From Nitrospiraceae bacterium UBA2600 (lineage in GTDB: Bacteria; Nitrospirota; Thermodesulfovibrionia; Thermodesulfovibrionales; Thermodesulfovibrionaceae), in NCBI GenBank assembly GCA_002339325.1, contig DDKK01000001.1:62001-126000 (forward strand): a stretch of DNA of 64,000 nucleotides. The letters are read 5' to 3'. Shown here piece by piece: positions 49,543 to 57,957 of this stretch. A program made the position numbers and the translations under genes. Under the pieces are notes generated by a model. The model was not told the origin of the DNA. It did not search any database and saw only the letters and a list, made by a program, of their open reading frames with translations. Numbering within the stretch: position 1 is the first letter of the stretch; every line of letters begins with the position of its first letter.

Positions 49543-50733
49543 CTATCCTCCTTTCTTGAGCTTCTTTGCGAATAGCCTTTTAATGAGCATAGTGGCATAA
49601 CTGCCTCTCGGAAGGATAAACTTAAGGATGAGTTTTCTCTTACCCTCATATATTTCGTCTTCTCTAATTTCATATTCAAATTGCTGGGGCTTTATCAAAA
49701 CCTCCCTTTCAACGGACTTAAAAAAAGCATGCCTGATTTTTCTGAGATTAAACATAGATGGTTTTACATCTCTCTCTTTAAGCAAAGCATTATAGATACT
49801 CTCTGTTAATTTGTCAGGCATTGTAACTTTTGATGAAGCCGTTGGAATTTTTAAATTCTCTAAATATTCTCTTTTTTTAGTTTCCATCTCGCTAAAGAAA
49901 AGATAATCTCCCGCAATACCTCTGTGAGAGAGAATAGCTTCTTCCTCTGTCATTGATAGAATAAGTCTCCTTACTGTTTCATTCCACAGAAAGCTCTGAT
50001 AGCAGGAGAAAAACATGGATATATCTTCCTTCGGAATTTTTCTAATTAATGAGAGAAAGTCTCGCGGGTTATCCTTTAAATGGGCAAAGCTGAATTTCTC
50101 AAACTCTGTTTTAGCTAAATTTAAGCATTGCTCCCAATTACCCCAGTTTTCAAAGAGTTTCTTTTTTCTCTCCTTGGCCTCCTTTTTGTCTTCAGGATGG
50201 ATATGGGTTAGATAAATTTTTACTGCTCCATTGTAATGCTCTTTAATGATTTTCTCACCAATAAAGCCCTGTTTAGAGTCAAAACTACCAAATCTTTGGT
50301 CATCAAAATAGTTAATCAGTCCATCTCTTTCAATTTTTTTAAGAGGTTCTTGTAGATATTGTTCACCTTCCGTAGATATGGAGCGTATAGTGATGGTGAA
50401 ATGATTGCCTTCAATATGTCTTGGTTGCATGGGCTCTTTGGAAAAACCTATAAGTTTGAGAGAGTAATTTTTCTCTTTTATGTGAAAGCCTTTAGGAGGC
50501 TTCTCTATTGTTATAAGCTGCTCTGTAAGGGCATGTCTATCCTTTTTACCGCCATAGGATATTCGTGAAGGAGGGATGAAGAATTGTCTCGAAATTTTCT
50601 TTAATAAATCAACCGTATTCCATCCCTGCTTTTTTAATTTAAAAACTCCAAAGGAACCTCTATCTGTTAGGGGAAGAGAGGATATCTCCCTTACCTGAAA
50701 GTCTTCGGGCTTTACTTTTATTTTATATTCCAT
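49543..50733 (-). CDS. truD: tRNA pseudouridine synthase D
   Basis: Makes pseudouridine-13 in tRNA-Glu in E. coli. The 396 residues have the TruD catalytic motif YGGKKDRHALTEQL with Asp65, the N-terminal EDFQVREI and the family motif YFDDQRFGS. The insertion domain makes the length normal. It follows ahcY by 15 bases in the same strand and is followed by the 3'-phosphoesterase gene after 2 bases. Confidence 0.94.
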   Translation of the reverse strand: MEYKIKVKPEDFQVREISSLPLTDRGSFGVFKLKKQGWNTVDLLKKISRQFFIPPSRISYGGKKDRHALTEQLITIEKPPKGFHIKEKNYSLKLIGFSKEPMQPRHIEGNHFTITIRSISTEGEQYLQEPLKKIERDGLINYFDDQRFGSFDSKQGFIGEKIIKEHYNGAVKIYLTHIHPEDKKEAKERKKKLFENWGNWEQCLNLAKTEFEKFSFAHLKDNPRDFLSLIRKIPKEDISMFFSCYQSFLWNETVRRLILSMTEEEAILSHRGIAGDYLFFSEMETKKREYLENLKIPTASSKVTMPDKLTESIYNALLKERDVKPSMFNLRKIRHAFFKSVEREVLIKPQQFEYEIREDEIYEGKRKLILKFILPRGSYATMLIKRLFAKKLKKGG

Positions 50734-50748
50734 TTAACAAAGGGCTTC

Positions 50749-52008
50749 TTATGTGCCCTCCTGCCAGCTGTGAAGATATTTGAACTGCTCTTTTGTGAGT
50801 TTGTCAATCTTAATTCCCATCGTTTCAAGCTTAAGCCTTGCAATTTCTCTGTCTATCTCTTCTGGAACGGAATAAACTTTTTTCTCGAGTTTTTTCCCAT
50901 TCTTATATATATACTCAGCAGACAATGCCTGATTAGCAAAACTCATGTCCATAACAGCTGCAGGATGTCCTTCTGCCGCAGAGAGATTAACAAGTCTTCC
51001 CTCTGCAAGAAGATATATTTTTCTTCCATCTTTAAGCGTATACTCTTCAACGAAGTCTCTAACAACTCTCTTCCCTTTAGAAATGCTCTCAAGTCCTTCA
51101 ATGTCTATCTCTACATTGAAATGTCCTGTATTAGCAACAATAGCTCCATCTTTCATTTTTGTAAAAACCTTTTCTGATATGACATTAATATTCCCAGTGA
51201 CAGTAACGAATATATCTCCTATTTTTGCTGCATCCATTATGGGCATAACATCATAGCCATCCATAACTGCCTCAAGTGCTTTAAGAGGGTCTATCTCTGT
51301 CACAACTACTCTCGCACCCATTCCCCTTGCGCGCATAGCCACTCCTCTTCCACACCATCCGTATCCACATACTACAAAAATTGAACCCGCAAGAAGTCTA
51401 TTTGTTGCTCTAAGAATTCCGTCAATTGTGCTCTGGCCTGTGCCATAGCGATTATCAAAGAGATGTTTTGTATAGGCATCATTAACAGCAACAACAGGAT
51501 ACCTGAGAGCACCATCTTCAGCCATAGCCCTTAGTCTTATTACACCTGTAGTGGTTTCCTCTGTGCCACCAAGTACATTTTTTAGAAGCGCCTTTTTTTC
51601 CTTGTGTAGCGTTGAAACTAAATCTGCTCCGTCATCCATTGTAATATGCGGTTTAATATCAAGAGTCTCGTAGATGTGTTTATAATACGTATCTCTGTCT
51701 TCGCCTTTTATGGCAAAAACTGGAATTTTATAGAATTTAACAAGAGCAGCTGCTACATCATCTTGAGTGCTCAAAGGATTTGAGGCACACAGGGCAAGTT
51801 CAGCACCACCTTCTTTAAGGGTTATCATAAGGTTAGCCGTTTCAGTAGTTACATGAAGACAGGCAGAAAGTCTAACTCCTTTAAGAGGTTTTTCTTTCTT
51901 AAACCTCTCCCGTATCATTCTAAGCACAGGCATATCTCTTTCAGCCCATTCAATGCGAAGCCTTCCCTTTTCAGCTAATTTAATATCCTTTATATCATGT
52001 TTTAGCAA
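50749..52008 (-). CDS. ahcY: Adenosylhomocysteinase
   Basis: Hydrolyses S-adenosylhomocysteine to adenosine and homocysteine with bound NAD. The 419-residue length is the short form lacking the roughly 40-residue insert of many bacterial and eukaryotic enzymes. The NAD fold motif GYGWCGRGVAMRARGMGA is present, together with CLHVTTETANLMITL and the conserved NNRYGTGQST-like segment (DNRYGTGQSTIDGI). It overlaps metK by 7 bases, so synthesis and recycling of SAM are in one unit. Confidence 0.96.
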   Translation of the reverse strand: MLKHDIKDIKLAEKGRLRIEWAERDMPVLRMIRERFKKEKPLKGVRLSACLHVTTETANLMITLKEGGAELALCASNPLSTQDDVAAALVKFYKIPVFAIKGEDRDTYYKHIYETLDIKPHITMDDGADLVSTLHKEKKALLKNVLGGTEETTTGVIRLRAMAEDGALRYPVVAVNDAYTKHLFDNRYGTGQSTIDGILRATNRLLAGSIFVVCGYGWCGRGVAMRARGMGARVVVTEIDPLKALEAVMDGYDVMPIMDAAKIGDIFVTVTGNINVISEKVFTKMKDGAIVANTGHFNVEIDIEGLESISKGKRVVRDFVEEYTLKDGRKIYLLAEGRLVNLSAAEGHPAAVMDMSFANQALSAEYIYKNGKKLEKKVYSVPEEIDREIARLKLETMGIKIDKLTKEQFKYLHSWQEGT

Positions 52009-53162
52009 AGCTCTGCCTCCTTTCTTAAGATTTCGGCCATGTCTGTCTTTTCCCAGGTAAAATCAGGGTCTGGTCTTCCAAAATGGCCATAGGCAGCGGT
52101 TTTCTTAAAAATAGGTCTTCTAAGCTGCAGTTTTTCTATGATACCTTTTGGGGTGAGGTCGAAACTCTTTTTTACAATCTCCTCCATTTTTCTGTCATCA
52201 ATTTTCCCTGTGCCATAACTGTTGATATAAACGGAAACAGGTTCTGGTACGCCAATTACATAGGCAATCTGAATTTCTACACGGTCACAAAGACCTGCTG
52301 CGACAAGATTTTTTGCAATGTATCTTGCCATGTATGAGCCTGAACGGTCTACCTTTGTGGCATCCTTGCCGGAAAAGCATCCACCGCCATGTCTTGCCAC
52401 TCCGCCATAGGTGTCAACTATTATCTTTCTGCCTGTAACACCCGTATCGCCCATAGGTCCGCCGGTTACAAATCTTCCCGTTGGATTTATGAAATACTGA
52501 ACAGTTTCCTCATCAAGAAGCTCCTTTGGAATAACAGGCTTTATAACTTTTTCGACTATATCCTCTCTCATCTCTCTCATTGTTATGTCCGGCGCATGCT
52601 GAGCAGATACGACCACGCTTCTTACCTGATAGGGCTTGCCATCTCTGTATTCTATGGTAACCTGAGTTTTTCCATCTGGTCTTAAATAGTTAAGAATGTC
52701 CTTTTTTCTAACTTCCGCAAGTTTCATGGCAAGCTTATGTGCAAGCATTATAGGAAGAGGCATCAACTCCTCTGTCTCGTTGCAGGCAAAACCAAACATG
52801 AGACCCTGGTCTCCTGCACCACCGGGGTCAACTCCCATTGCAATATCCTGAGATTGCTCATGAATTGAGGTTATTACCGCGCAGGTCTCATAGTCAAAAC
52901 CATATTTTGCTCTTGTATAACCTATTTCCTTTACTGTTTCTCTGATAACGGAAGGAATATCCACATAGCAGCTTGTTGTTATCTCACCTGCAACCATTAC
53001 AAGACCGGTGGTTACCAATGTCTCGCAGGCTACACGGGAGTAGGGGTCTTTCTCAAGCATAGCATCTAATATTGCGTCGGAAATCTGGTCAGCAACTTTA
53101 TCTGGATGTCCTTCTGTGACAGACTCAGAAGTAAAAATATAATCCTTTCTTTCACCTAACAT
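52002..53162 (-). CDS. metK: S-adenosylmethionine synthetase
   Basis: Makes SAM from methionine and ATP. The 386 residues start with the motif ESVTEGHPDKVADQISDAILD (split across the N terminus) and contain GAGDQGLMFGFA, VRSVVVSAQH and the P-loop GGCFSGKDATKVDRSG. The order asd, metK, ahcY joins aspartate-family and SAM-cycle genes. No SAM riboswitch fits in the 30 bases upstream. Confidence 0.98.
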   Translation of the reverse strand: MLGERKDYIFTSESVTEGHPDKVADQISDAILDAMLEKDPYSRVACETLVTTGLVMVAGEITTSCYVDIPSVIRETVKEIGYTRAKYGFDYETCAVITSIHEQSQDIAMGVDPGGAGDQGLMFGFACNETEELMPLPIMLAHKLAMKLAEVRKKDILNYLRPDGKTQVTIEYRDGKPYQVRSVVVSAQHAPDITMREMREDIVEKVIKPVIPKELLDEETVQYFINPTGRFVTGGPMGDTGVTGRKIIVDTYGGVARHGGGCFSGKDATKVDRSGSYMARYIAKNLVAAGLCDRVEIQIAYVIGVPEPVSVYINSYGTGKIDDRKMEEIVKKSFDLTPKGIIEKLQLRRPIFKKTAAYGHFGRPDPDFTWEKTDMAEILRKEAELC

Positions 53163-53192
53163 TTTTGCCTCCTGTTAAAACTTTAAGACAGC

Positions 53193-54215
53193 CTATGCTG
53201 CCATTTTTATAAGTTCTTCTGCTATCTGAACAGCGTTCAAAGCAGCACCTTTTCTTAAATTGTCAGAGACAACCCACATGTTAATTCCATTTGGAATAGA
53301 TTCATCCTCGCGAATTCTTCCAACAAAAACCTCATCTTTACCAGACGCATAAATTGGAAGAGGATATTCATTCTTTTCAGGATTATCTATTACAATAACA
53401 CCAGGGGCTTTACTGAGAAGTTCTCTTACTTGCTGAGCTGAGAGTTTTCTTTCTGTTTCAATATTTACACTCTCTGAATGTCCTCTGAATACGGGAACTC
53501 TAACTGTGGTAGCAGTAACTTTTATTGAAGGGTCTCCCATTATCTTCTGAGTTTCCAAAACCATCTTCATCTCTTCTTTTGTATAAGCATTATCAAGGAA
53601 TTTGTCTATGTGAGGAAGAACATTGAAGGCAATCTGATGGGGATAGACTTTTATCTCAATGTCTTTGAAATTAAGCAAAGCTACGGTCTGCTGCAAAAGT
53701 TCATCCATTGCCTTTTTACCAGTACCTGATACGGACTGAAAGGTTGTCACAACAACGCGTTTTATCTTTGCCACATCGTGAATTGGTTTCAATGCAACCA
53801 CCATCTGAATGGTCGAACAGTTTGGATTGGCAATTATCCCTTTATGCCATTTAAGGTCATACGGGTTAACCTCAGGAACTACAAGAGGAACTTCTGGGTC
53901 CATTCTCCACTGACTGGAGTTATCAATTACTACACAGCCAGACTTAGCAGCCACAGGAGCCCATATGCGTGACCTCTCTGCGCCAGCTGAAAAAAGTGCT
54001 ATGTCTATGCCCTTAAAGGAGTCTTCCTTTAAAGTTTCTACAGGAATCTCCTCGCCCTTAAAATTAAGCCTTACTCCTTCGCTTCTTTCTGAAGCAAAGA
54101 GTCTGAGCGTCTCTACAGGAAAATCTCTTTCCTCAAGCACAGCAATCATCTCATTTCCAACAGCACCTGTTGCTCCCACAACAGCAACAACGTATTTTTC
54201 TTTCTTTTTAAGCAT
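53193..54215 (-). CDS. asd: Aspartate-semialdehyde dehydrogenase
   Basis: NADPH-dependent enzyme at the branch to Lys, Met and Thr. The 340 residues have VAVVGATGAVGNEM for cofactor, the nucleophile Cys133 in NPNCSTIQM, and the conserved His/Arg region VPVFRGHSESVNIE. It lies 2 bases after leuB and 30 bases before metK, so it belongs to the leu-met run. Confidence 0.97.
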   Translation of the reverse strand: MLKKKEKYVVAVVGATGAVGNEMIAVLEERDFPVETLRLFASERSEGVRLNFKGEEIPVETLKEDSFKGIDIALFSAGAERSRIWAPVAAKSGCVVIDNSSQWRMDPEVPLVVPEVNPYDLKWHKGIIANPNCSTIQMVVALKPIHDVAKIKRVVVTTFQSVSGTGKKAMDELLQQTVALLNFKDIEIKVYPHQIAFNVLPHIDKFLDNAYTKEEMKMVLETQKIMGDPSIKVTATTVRVPVFRGHSESVNIETERKLSAQQVRELLSKAPGVIVIDNPEKNEYPLPIYASGKDEVFVGRIREDESIPNGINMWVVSDNLRKGAALNAVQIAEELIKMAA

Positions 54216-54217
54216 CT

Positions 54218-55336
54218 TTATACCTCCACAGCAAGTTCTGTTACATATTTTGCTACCAAATCACCTACTTCTTGGGTTGTATACCCCATCTTTCCTGCAG
54301 CAAGACTCTTGAGATGCTTACCTGTTACTTCTATTACTGCTCTTTCTATGAGTTGGCCTGCCTTTTCCTCTCCAAGAGTTTCAAGCATCATACCACCTGC
54401 GCAAATGGCTGCAAGGGGATTTATTACATTTTTACCCGTGTATTTTGGAGCAGAACCGCCAATTGGCTCAAACATAGAGACACCGTCGGGATTAATATTT
54501 CCACCAGCAGCTATTCCCATTCCTCCCTGAATCATTGCACCGAGGTCAGTAATTATATCTCCAAACATGTTATCTGTTACTATCACGTCAAACCACTCGG
54601 GATTTTTCACAAACCACATGGTAATCGCATCTACATGGGCATAGTCGGTTGTAATATCTGGATATTCTTTGGCAACTTCATAAAAAGTTCTTTCCCAGAG
54701 GTCAAAGGCAAAGGTAAGCACATTAGTTTTTCCACAAAGAGTAAGCTTCTTCTTTTTGTTGCGTTTTTTACAGTATTCAAAGGCATATCTGATACAACGT
54801 TCAACGCCCTTACGGGTGTTGATAGATACCTGAATAGCAACCTCATCGGGTGTGCCTTTTTTTAAAAAACCTCCAGAACCAGTATATAAACCCTCTGTAT
54901 TTTCCCTTACTACTACAAAATCTATGTCTTCAGGCTTTTTGTCTTTAAGAGGGCAGTCAACGCCTGGATAAAGTTTTACAGGTCGTAAATTGACGTATTG
55001 GTCAAGCTCAAAGCGAAGTCTTAAAAGAATACCTTTTTCAAGAATGCCAGGCTTTACATCAGGATGTCCAATTGCACCGAGATAAATAGCATCAAACTTC
55101 TTCAATTCTTCAACAGCACTGTCTGGCAAAGTCTCTCCTGTGCGAAGATATCTATCTCCACCAAAGTCATAATAAGTATACTCAAGCTTAAAACCCATGC
55201 GGTTACTAACTGCATCTAAAACTTTAACTCCTTCTCTTATAACCTCAGGGCCTGTGCCATCACCAGGTATTACGGCAATTTTGTAAGTTTTGCTTTGTGA
55301 ATTAGTTTTTTTTGTTTTACAAACTCTTTTACTCAT
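54218..55336 (-). CDS. leuB: 3-isopropylmalate dehydrogenase
   Basis: Oxidises and decarboxylates 3-isopropylmalate in leucine synthesis. The 372 residues contain IPGDGTGPEV, the substrate loop RENTEGLYTG, and TDNMFGDIITD with metal Asp residues. The ATG at 55336 overlaps the leuD stop (ATGA) and has GGAGGG upstream; a longer frame to 55372 lies inside leuD and was rejected. A Lys-rich 22-residue N-terminal tail precedes the conserved fold. leuA and leuC are not in the window. Confidence 0.93.
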   Translation of the reverse strand: MSKRVCKTKKTNSQSKTYKIAVIPGDGTGPEVIREGVKVLDAVSNRMGFKLEYTYYDFGGDRYLRTGETLPDSAVEELKKFDAIYLGAIGHPDVKPGILEKGILLRLRFELDQYVNLRPVKLYPGVDCPLKDKKPEDIDFVVVRENTEGLYTGSGGFLKKGTPDEVAIQVSINTRKGVERCIRYAFEYCKKRNKKKKLTLCGKTNVLTFAFDLWERTFYEVAKEYPDITTDYAHVDAITMWFVKNPEWFDVIVTDNMFGDIITDLGAMIQGGMGIAAGGNINPDGVSMFEPIGGSAPKYTGKNVINPLAAICAGGMMLETLGEEKAGQLIERAVIEVTGKHLKSLAAGKMGYTTQEVGDLVAKYVTELAVEV

Positions 55337-55839
55337 TTTATTCCCTCCGTGCTTAATCTCCTTTTTGTCCACTCTACAAGACCACCTGCCTTAATTAACT
55401 CTTGCATGAATGCAGGAATTGGCTTAGTTTTGTATCTTTTACCTTTCGAGATATTTACTATCTCTCCACTGTCCATATCTATCTCTATTTCATCTCCCTC
55501 TGTGGTTTCATCAATAAGTTCGGGCACCTCAAATATGGGAAGACCAATGTTAAAAGCATTCCTAAAAAAAATTCTTGCAAAACTCTTTGCAATTACTGCC
55601 TGAACTCCCGATGCTTTTATGGCAATTGGTGCATGTTCACGGGACGAACCGCAACCAAAGTTTCTTCCGGCAATAATTATATCTCCTGTCTTTACCTTTG
55701 ATGGAAAGGTGCTGTCCGCATCTTCCATAACGTGTTTTGCAAGTTCTTTGGGGTCTGAGGTATTAAGATATCGGGCAGGAATAATGGCGTCTGTGTCAAT
55801 ATTGTCACCAAACTTCCATACTTTTCCCTTGATTTTCAT
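55333..55839 (-). CDS. leuD: 3-isopropylmalate dehydratase small subunit
   Basis: Swivel subunit of the isopropylmalate isomerase, in a 168-residue compact form. Family segments are WKFGDNIDTDAIIPARYL, GRNFGCGSSREHAP, and AKSFARIFFRNAFNIGLP. The large subunit leuC is not beside it. It heads the leuD-leuB-asd-metK-ahcY-truD run. Compact LeuD resembles the homoaconitase-type small subunit, so related 2-oxoacid chain extension is possible. Confidence 0.95.
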   Translation of the reverse strand: MKIKGKVWKFGDNIDTDAIIPARYLNTSDPKELAKHVMEDADSTFPSKVKTGDIIIAGRNFGCGSSREHAPIAIKASGVQAVIAKSFARIFFRNAFNIGLPIFEVPELIDETTEGDEIEIDMDSGEIVNISKGKRYKTKPIPAFMQELIKAGGLVEWTKRRLSTEGIK

Positions 55840-55995
55840 AGACTTCTCCTCAACTGTTAGATTAATCTCTAATTTTAATTAATATATGAAATGTTAATCA
55901 ACTTTTTTATGTAGAAAGCCTTATAGTCTCATTGAGGCAAACAAAGACAAAAAATCTCTCCGAAGGCGTCTATTGGTTTCAAACTTTAATTAATA

Positions 55996-56322
55996 TCAAA
56001 AGCAGATAAACTTCTCACTGTTTATGATTAGTTCATATAAGTCTTTTTGTCCGCCCTTTTGACATATTTCGTCCCCCTCAAGCCCTCTCATTCCCATGCT
56101 CTTCTGACAACCTATAATTTTGCCACCACCAAGAACAAAACTTTTTGCAAGCTCTTTTAAGTTAAATTGTTCAGAATCGGCCTCTTTATATGCTGTAGCT
56201 TTAGCATTAAGGAATATGGTTACTTCATTTTCATAATCCATATTCAAACAAAGTACTCCAAAACGAAAAGCATTCCAGAGAACTTCAGGGTCTCCAGAAG
56301 AAATCAATATTCCGATTTTCAC
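55996..56322 (-). CDS. DsrE-family sulfur-relay-like protein
   Basis: A 108-residue DsrE-fold protein. Visible features are the opening KIGILISSGDPEVLWNAFRF, the central AKSFVLGGGKIIGCQKSMGM with a Cys in the family's active-site position, and two other cysteines near the end. GTG at 56322 was chosen because GGAGG lies 8 bases before it; an upstream in-frame ATG at 56343 is before that site. DsrE-like proteins shuttle sulfur or are uncharacterised. It stands alone, with 156 bases of AT-rich sequence to leuD. Confidence 0.8.
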   Translation of the reverse strand: MKIGILISSGDPEVLWNAFRFGVLCLNMDYENEVTIFLNAKATAYKEADSEQFNLKELAKSFVLGGGKIIGCQKSMGMRGLEGDEICQKGGQKDLYELIINSEKFICF

Positions 56323-56445
56323 TCTATCTCCCTCCTTTCTCAACTACTTCTATCTGTTTTTAAAGAGGATTCAATAACTTTTAAAACAACTAATGATAAA
56401 ATACTCAAGCCTCCGAAAGTCAACCATAAAGTCTCATATATTTCT

Positions 56446-56475
56446 TTGGAAAAAAGTGAAACATTTTGATATATT
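56446..56475 (+). promoter_or_regulatory. ribBA promoter
   Basis: -35 TTGGAA (56446-56451), an 18-base spacer and an extended -10 TGATATATT (56467-56475). Transcription would start near 56482, leaving a 27-base leader with a GGAGG ribosome site. No FMN riboswitch fits in this leader. Confidence 0.6.
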
Positions 56476-56508
56476 AAAATTTAACCATTAAAAATCGTAG
56501 GAGGTCGA

Positions 56509-57735
56509 ATGTTGAGCTCAAAAAAAGAGGTTTTTAAGTTTAATACAATAGAGGAAGTCCTTGAAGATGTAGTTCAAGGGAAAATGATAATTATTGTTGA
56601 CGACGAAGACAGAGAAAACGAAGGAGACCTCTTCATAGCAGCAGAAAAGGTAAATGCAGAGGCAATAAATTTCATGGCAAAATACGCAAGAGGTTTAATT
56701 TGCCTATCCCTTACTCCTGAAAGAGTTGAAGAACTTAAACTTCCCATGATGGTAGACATTAATGAAACTCCTCACCAAACTGCCTTTACTGTATCTATTG
56801 AGGCAAGAAGAGGAGTAACTACTGGCATTTCAGCCCAAGACAGAGCTGTTACAATCCTTACTGCCATCGACCCTAAAACCAAACCAGATGATTTGATTAA
56901 GCCAGGCCATGTTTTTCCTCTCAAGGCTCAAAAAGGAGGGGTGCTGAAAAGAGCAGGTCATACGGAGGCAGCAGTTGATTTAGCAAGAATTGCTGGACTT
57001 TATCCTGCTGGCGTAATATGCGAGATAATGAATGACGATGGAACCATGGCAAGAGTGCCAGAACTAATGGAATTTGCGAAGAAACACGGACTTAAAATTA
57101 CTACAATAAAGGATTTAATAAGATACAGAATGAGAAATGAAACTCTTGTCAGAAGAGTTGCAACGGTCAATCTTCCAACAGATTATGGAGACTTTAAGGC
57201 AATAGCATACACTACAATGATTGACGACAAAGTTCATCTTGCCCTGGTAAAAGGAGAGATTAAGTCAAATGAGGAAATTCTTGTACGAGTCCACTCGGAG
57301 TGTTTAACAGGAGATGTATTCCTTTCAAAGAGATGTGATTGTGGTTCTCAGCTTCACAGAGCCCTTGAAATGATTTCAGAAGCAGGCAAAGGTGTGCTTC
57401 TTTATATGAGACAGGAGGGAAGAGGTATAGGTCTACTAAATAAACTAAAAGCCTATGAACTTCAGGAGAAGGGATATGATACAGTGGAGGCGAACATTAA
57501 ACTTGGCTTTAAACCTGATTTAAGAGACTATGGAGTTGGAGCACAGATATTGGTTGATTTGGGAGTCAGAAAAATGAAACTCCTCACCAATAATCCTCGC
57601 AAAATAGTCGGTCTTGAAGGTTACGGTCTTAAAGTAGTTGAAAGAATTCCCATTGAAGTTAAACCAAATGATAAAAATCAATGCTATCTGAAGACGAAAA
57701 AGGAGAAATTAGGTCATCTTTTGACAAAAGTTTAA
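56509..57735 (+). CDS. ribBA: Bifunctional 3,4-dihydroxy-2-butanone-4-phosphate synthase / GTP cyclohydrolase II
   Basis: Provides both precursors of riboflavin. Residues about 10-205 are RibB with DDEDRENEGDLF and RAGHTEAAVDLA. Residues about 208-402 are RibA with the zinc site CLTGDVFLSKRCDCGSQ, the EGRGIGLLNK loop and YGVGAQIL. The 408-residue length is standard. It is isolated from other rib genes. Its TAA stop (57733-57735) lies directly against the 3' end of the tRNA-Arg on the other strand. Confidence 0.97.
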   Translation: MLSSKKEVFKFNTIEEVLEDVVQGKMIIIVDDEDRENEGDLFIAAEKVNAEAINFMAKYARGLICLSLTPERVEELKLPMMVDINETPHQTAFTVSIEARRGVTTGISAQDRAVTILTAIDPKTKPDDLIKPGHVFPLKAQKGGVLKRAGHTEAAVDLARIAGLYPAGVICEIMNDDGTMARVPELMEFAKKHGLKITTIKDLIRYRMRNETLVRRVATVNLPTDYGDFKAIAYTTMIDDKVHLALVKGEIKSNEEILVRVHSECLTGDVFLSKRCDCGSQLHRALEMISEAGKGVLLYMRQEGRGIGLLNKLKAYELQEKGYDTVEANIKLGFKPDLRDYGVGAQILVDLGVRKMKLLTNNPRKIVGLEGYGLKVVERIPIEVKPNDKNQCYLKTKKEKLGHLLTKV

Positions 57736-57808
57736 TGCGCCTGAGAGGATTTGAACCTCCGACCTTGGGGTCCGGAGCCCCACGCTCTGTCCCCTGAGCT
57801 ACAGGCGC
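57736..57808 (-). tRNA. tRNA-Arg (anticodon CCG)
   Basis: A 73-base tRNA. The acceptor stem GCGCCTG (57808-57802) pairs with CAGGCGC (57743-57737), followed by discriminator A at 57736; CCA is not encoded. The anticodon loop CTCCGGA, closed by TGGGG/CCCCA, reads CCG. The T arm has GTTCAAATC. A promoter is seen upstream at 57820-57848. Confidence 0.97.
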
Positions 57809-57819
57809 TTATGAAATAG

Positions 57820-57848
57820 ATTATAGCAGAAGTTTATGAATATGTCAC
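57820..57848 (-). promoter_or_regulatory. tRNA-Arg promoter
   Basis: Minus-strand -35 GTGACA (57848-57843), a 17-base spacer and an extended -10 TGCTATAAT (57828-57820). The predicted start near 57813 is 5 bases before the tRNA. It points away from guaB; the other 109 bases to guaB hold no clear gene. Confidence 0.7.
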
Positions 57849-57957
57849 GTTAGCCCTGAATAGTAAAAAGGAAGAGATTGCTCGATGCTCCATACATCGA
57901 AAGACAGATAGAATTGAAACAAAAGAGCCTTTGAAATAAATTTTAAGGAGTTAACAA

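Noticed and set aside
53163..53192. SAM riboswitch upstream of metK
   Set aside because: Only 30 bases separate metK from asd, too short for any known SAM riboswitch.
54272..54865. A 197-codon plus-strand frame opposite leuB
   Set aside because: It is antisense to conserved leuB sequence, with no ribosome site or family match.
55337..55372. Longer start for leuB at 55372
   Set aside because: It would lie inside leuD; the ATG at 55336 has its own ribosome site and the usual ATGA overlap.
55874..55996. Direct repeat TTTAATTAATAT at 55874-55885 and 55985-55996
   Set aside because: Short AT-only repeats are expected in this sequence, and one copy includes the stop of the DsrE-like gene.
56344..56508. 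FMN riboswitch upstream of ribBA
   Set aside because: The predicted leader is only about 27 bases and no conserved RFN helices are seen.
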